Shown: positions 37,939 to 38,526 of the stretch, in pieces
How the letters are laid out: each line of letters opens with the position of its first letter
Numbering within the stretch: the stretch's first letter is position 1
Virus record (IMG/VR): IMGVR_UViG_3300017671_000006
Span: 1-38,526 of that record
Length of the DNA stretch: 38,526 bases
DNA from: a virus
Direction: 5' to 3' (one strand)
Made by a program: the position numbers and the translations under genes
Notes under the pieces: model-generated
The model's database searches: none
Seen by the model: only the letters and a program-made list of their open reading frames with translations
Told to the model about the DNA's origin: nothing

Positions 37939-38526
37939 GTGAGCGAGAAGGCATCATCCCAGATTAGCACGCCGATCCTGTACGGCACGGGCCTGGTAGC
38001 CCTGGCGTTGATCATGCTGTTTGGCCTGCGCCTGGCTGATAGCGAGGACGCCGCACCGGTCGATGCCTCGGCTTCGATCGATCGGAGCTATCATGTTCTA
38101 ACGAAGCAAGGTCCTAACACCTTCGCGCTGACCTCAGAGGATATGGACCTTTGGATGCAAAGCACCACGCTCTTCGATGCCGATCGGGCACTGGACAACC
38201 GTGATCCTGATAGCTTCAGCGGCGGCGAAATCTTCATGGTGTTTCATGACCAGGGCGCGCTTCAGTTTTTCACGGGTCCTACCGGCCGTGTCTGGCGAAT
38301 CCGTCAGCGGAGCGGAAAGCAGCATGCCTGTGGCAGCAATGACGACGGTCTAGCAGCTGCTGCAGAAATGGCTTCAAGGTTCGCCCTGGTCGACCTTTCT
38401 GACGCACAGCTGAAGAGCATCAAAAGAGCGTTGTCGGAGGATACATTCTTTGATGCAAACCTTGGCATCGCCAAGCTTGGTATCTCAGGCTCGTGTGTCG
38501 ACGCCATTACCTTGACCGCCCTTTAG
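37939..38526 (+). CDS. Membrane-anchored protein co-transcribed with the repressor
   Basis: 195 residues starting with GTG, preceded by GGAGG. One N-terminal span (about 13-31, ILYGTGLVALALIMLFGL) and a large soluble part with no recognised motif (FMVFHDQGALQFFTGPTGRV, and two cysteines). It follows the repressor by 21 bp on the same strand, so it is probably expressed in the lysogen. A superinfection-exclusion or lysogenic-conversion role is a guess from position. The stop is the last codon of the window. Confidence 0.6.
   Translation: MSEKASSQISTPILYGTGLVALALIMLFGLRLADSEDAAPVDASASIDRSYHVLTKQGPNTFALTSEDMDLWMQSTTLFDADRALDNRDPDSFSGGEIFMVFHDQGALQFFTGPTGRVWRIRQRSGKQHACGSNDDGLAAAAEMASRFALVDLSDAQLKSIKRALSEDTFFDANLGIAKLGISGSCVDAITLTAL

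Noticed and set aside
1-38526. tRNA genes, CRISPR arrays, insertion sequences, diversity-generating retroelement or invertible fibre cassette
   Set aside because: No cloverleaf, regular spacer repeats, extra transposase, reverse transcriptase or recombinase with inverted fibre ends was seen by reading.
1-38526. Mu-type att ends (TG...CA with MuA-binding repeats)
   Set aside because: The window stops exactly at stop codons on both sides, so the ends are outside the visible sequence.

Overview
The window is an almost complete transposable (Mu-like) phage or prophage genome of about 38 kb. DNA is G+C rich, codon third positions are strongly G/C, and many genes start with GTG or TTG. The SGNH tail fibre, ParB-like protein and other accessory genes resemble those of Mu-like elements in alphaproteobacteria. 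A Sphingomonadales-type host is my inference, since no host flank is visible: the window begins on one stop codon and ends on another. The left and right att ends of the element are therefore not seen.

Layout, following transcription (nearly everything is on the minus strand, so read from high to low coordinates). At 37.2-38.5 kb an S24-type repressor and a small membrane protein are on the plus strand. They diverge from a minus-strand early operon (37.2-28.1 kb): Ner-like regulator, ParB-like protein, a train of small accessory genes (HTH proteins, cysteine-rich proteins, a 41-residue membrane protein, an NPPY DNA methyltransferase), MuA transposase, MuB ATPase, GemA, and a Mor/C-type activator. 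Next come the lysis genes (27.5-23 kb: muramidase, nested Rz/Rz1 spanins, possible holin), interrupted by a large SGNH tail-fibre-like gene. Packaging follows (23-18 kb: small and large terminase subunits, portal), then the head (18-12 kb: Mu F-like protein with a C-terminal PBECR2-like domain, protease/scaffold, gpT capsid, gp36, gpG, gp37). The contractile tail runs from 11.8 to 1.5 kb (sheath, tube, frameshifted chaperone, tape measure, N, P, gp45, gp46, J, gp48, fibre, fibre chaperone). The window ends with a late-expressed pair, Gam and a Dam-like methyltransferase.

Most adjacent genes overlap by ATGA, GTGA, TTGA or TGATG, which fixes many start codons and shows tight translational coupling. 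Three regulatory signals were read directly. (1) A related 22-bp dyad lies upstream of both the lysis genes and the protease gene. Each is followed at exactly 23 nt by a YATRGC element placed just before an ATG. This matches the places where Mu has its C-dependent lys and I promoters, and suggests that the single Mor/C protein here drives late transcription, perhaps on leaderless messages. (2) A T TTT TTG slippery site makes the tail chaperone fusion. (3) Two 12-bp palindromes 21 bp apart overlap the early promoter. The main unresolved stretch is 32713-33837, where one long open frame probably hides three genes.
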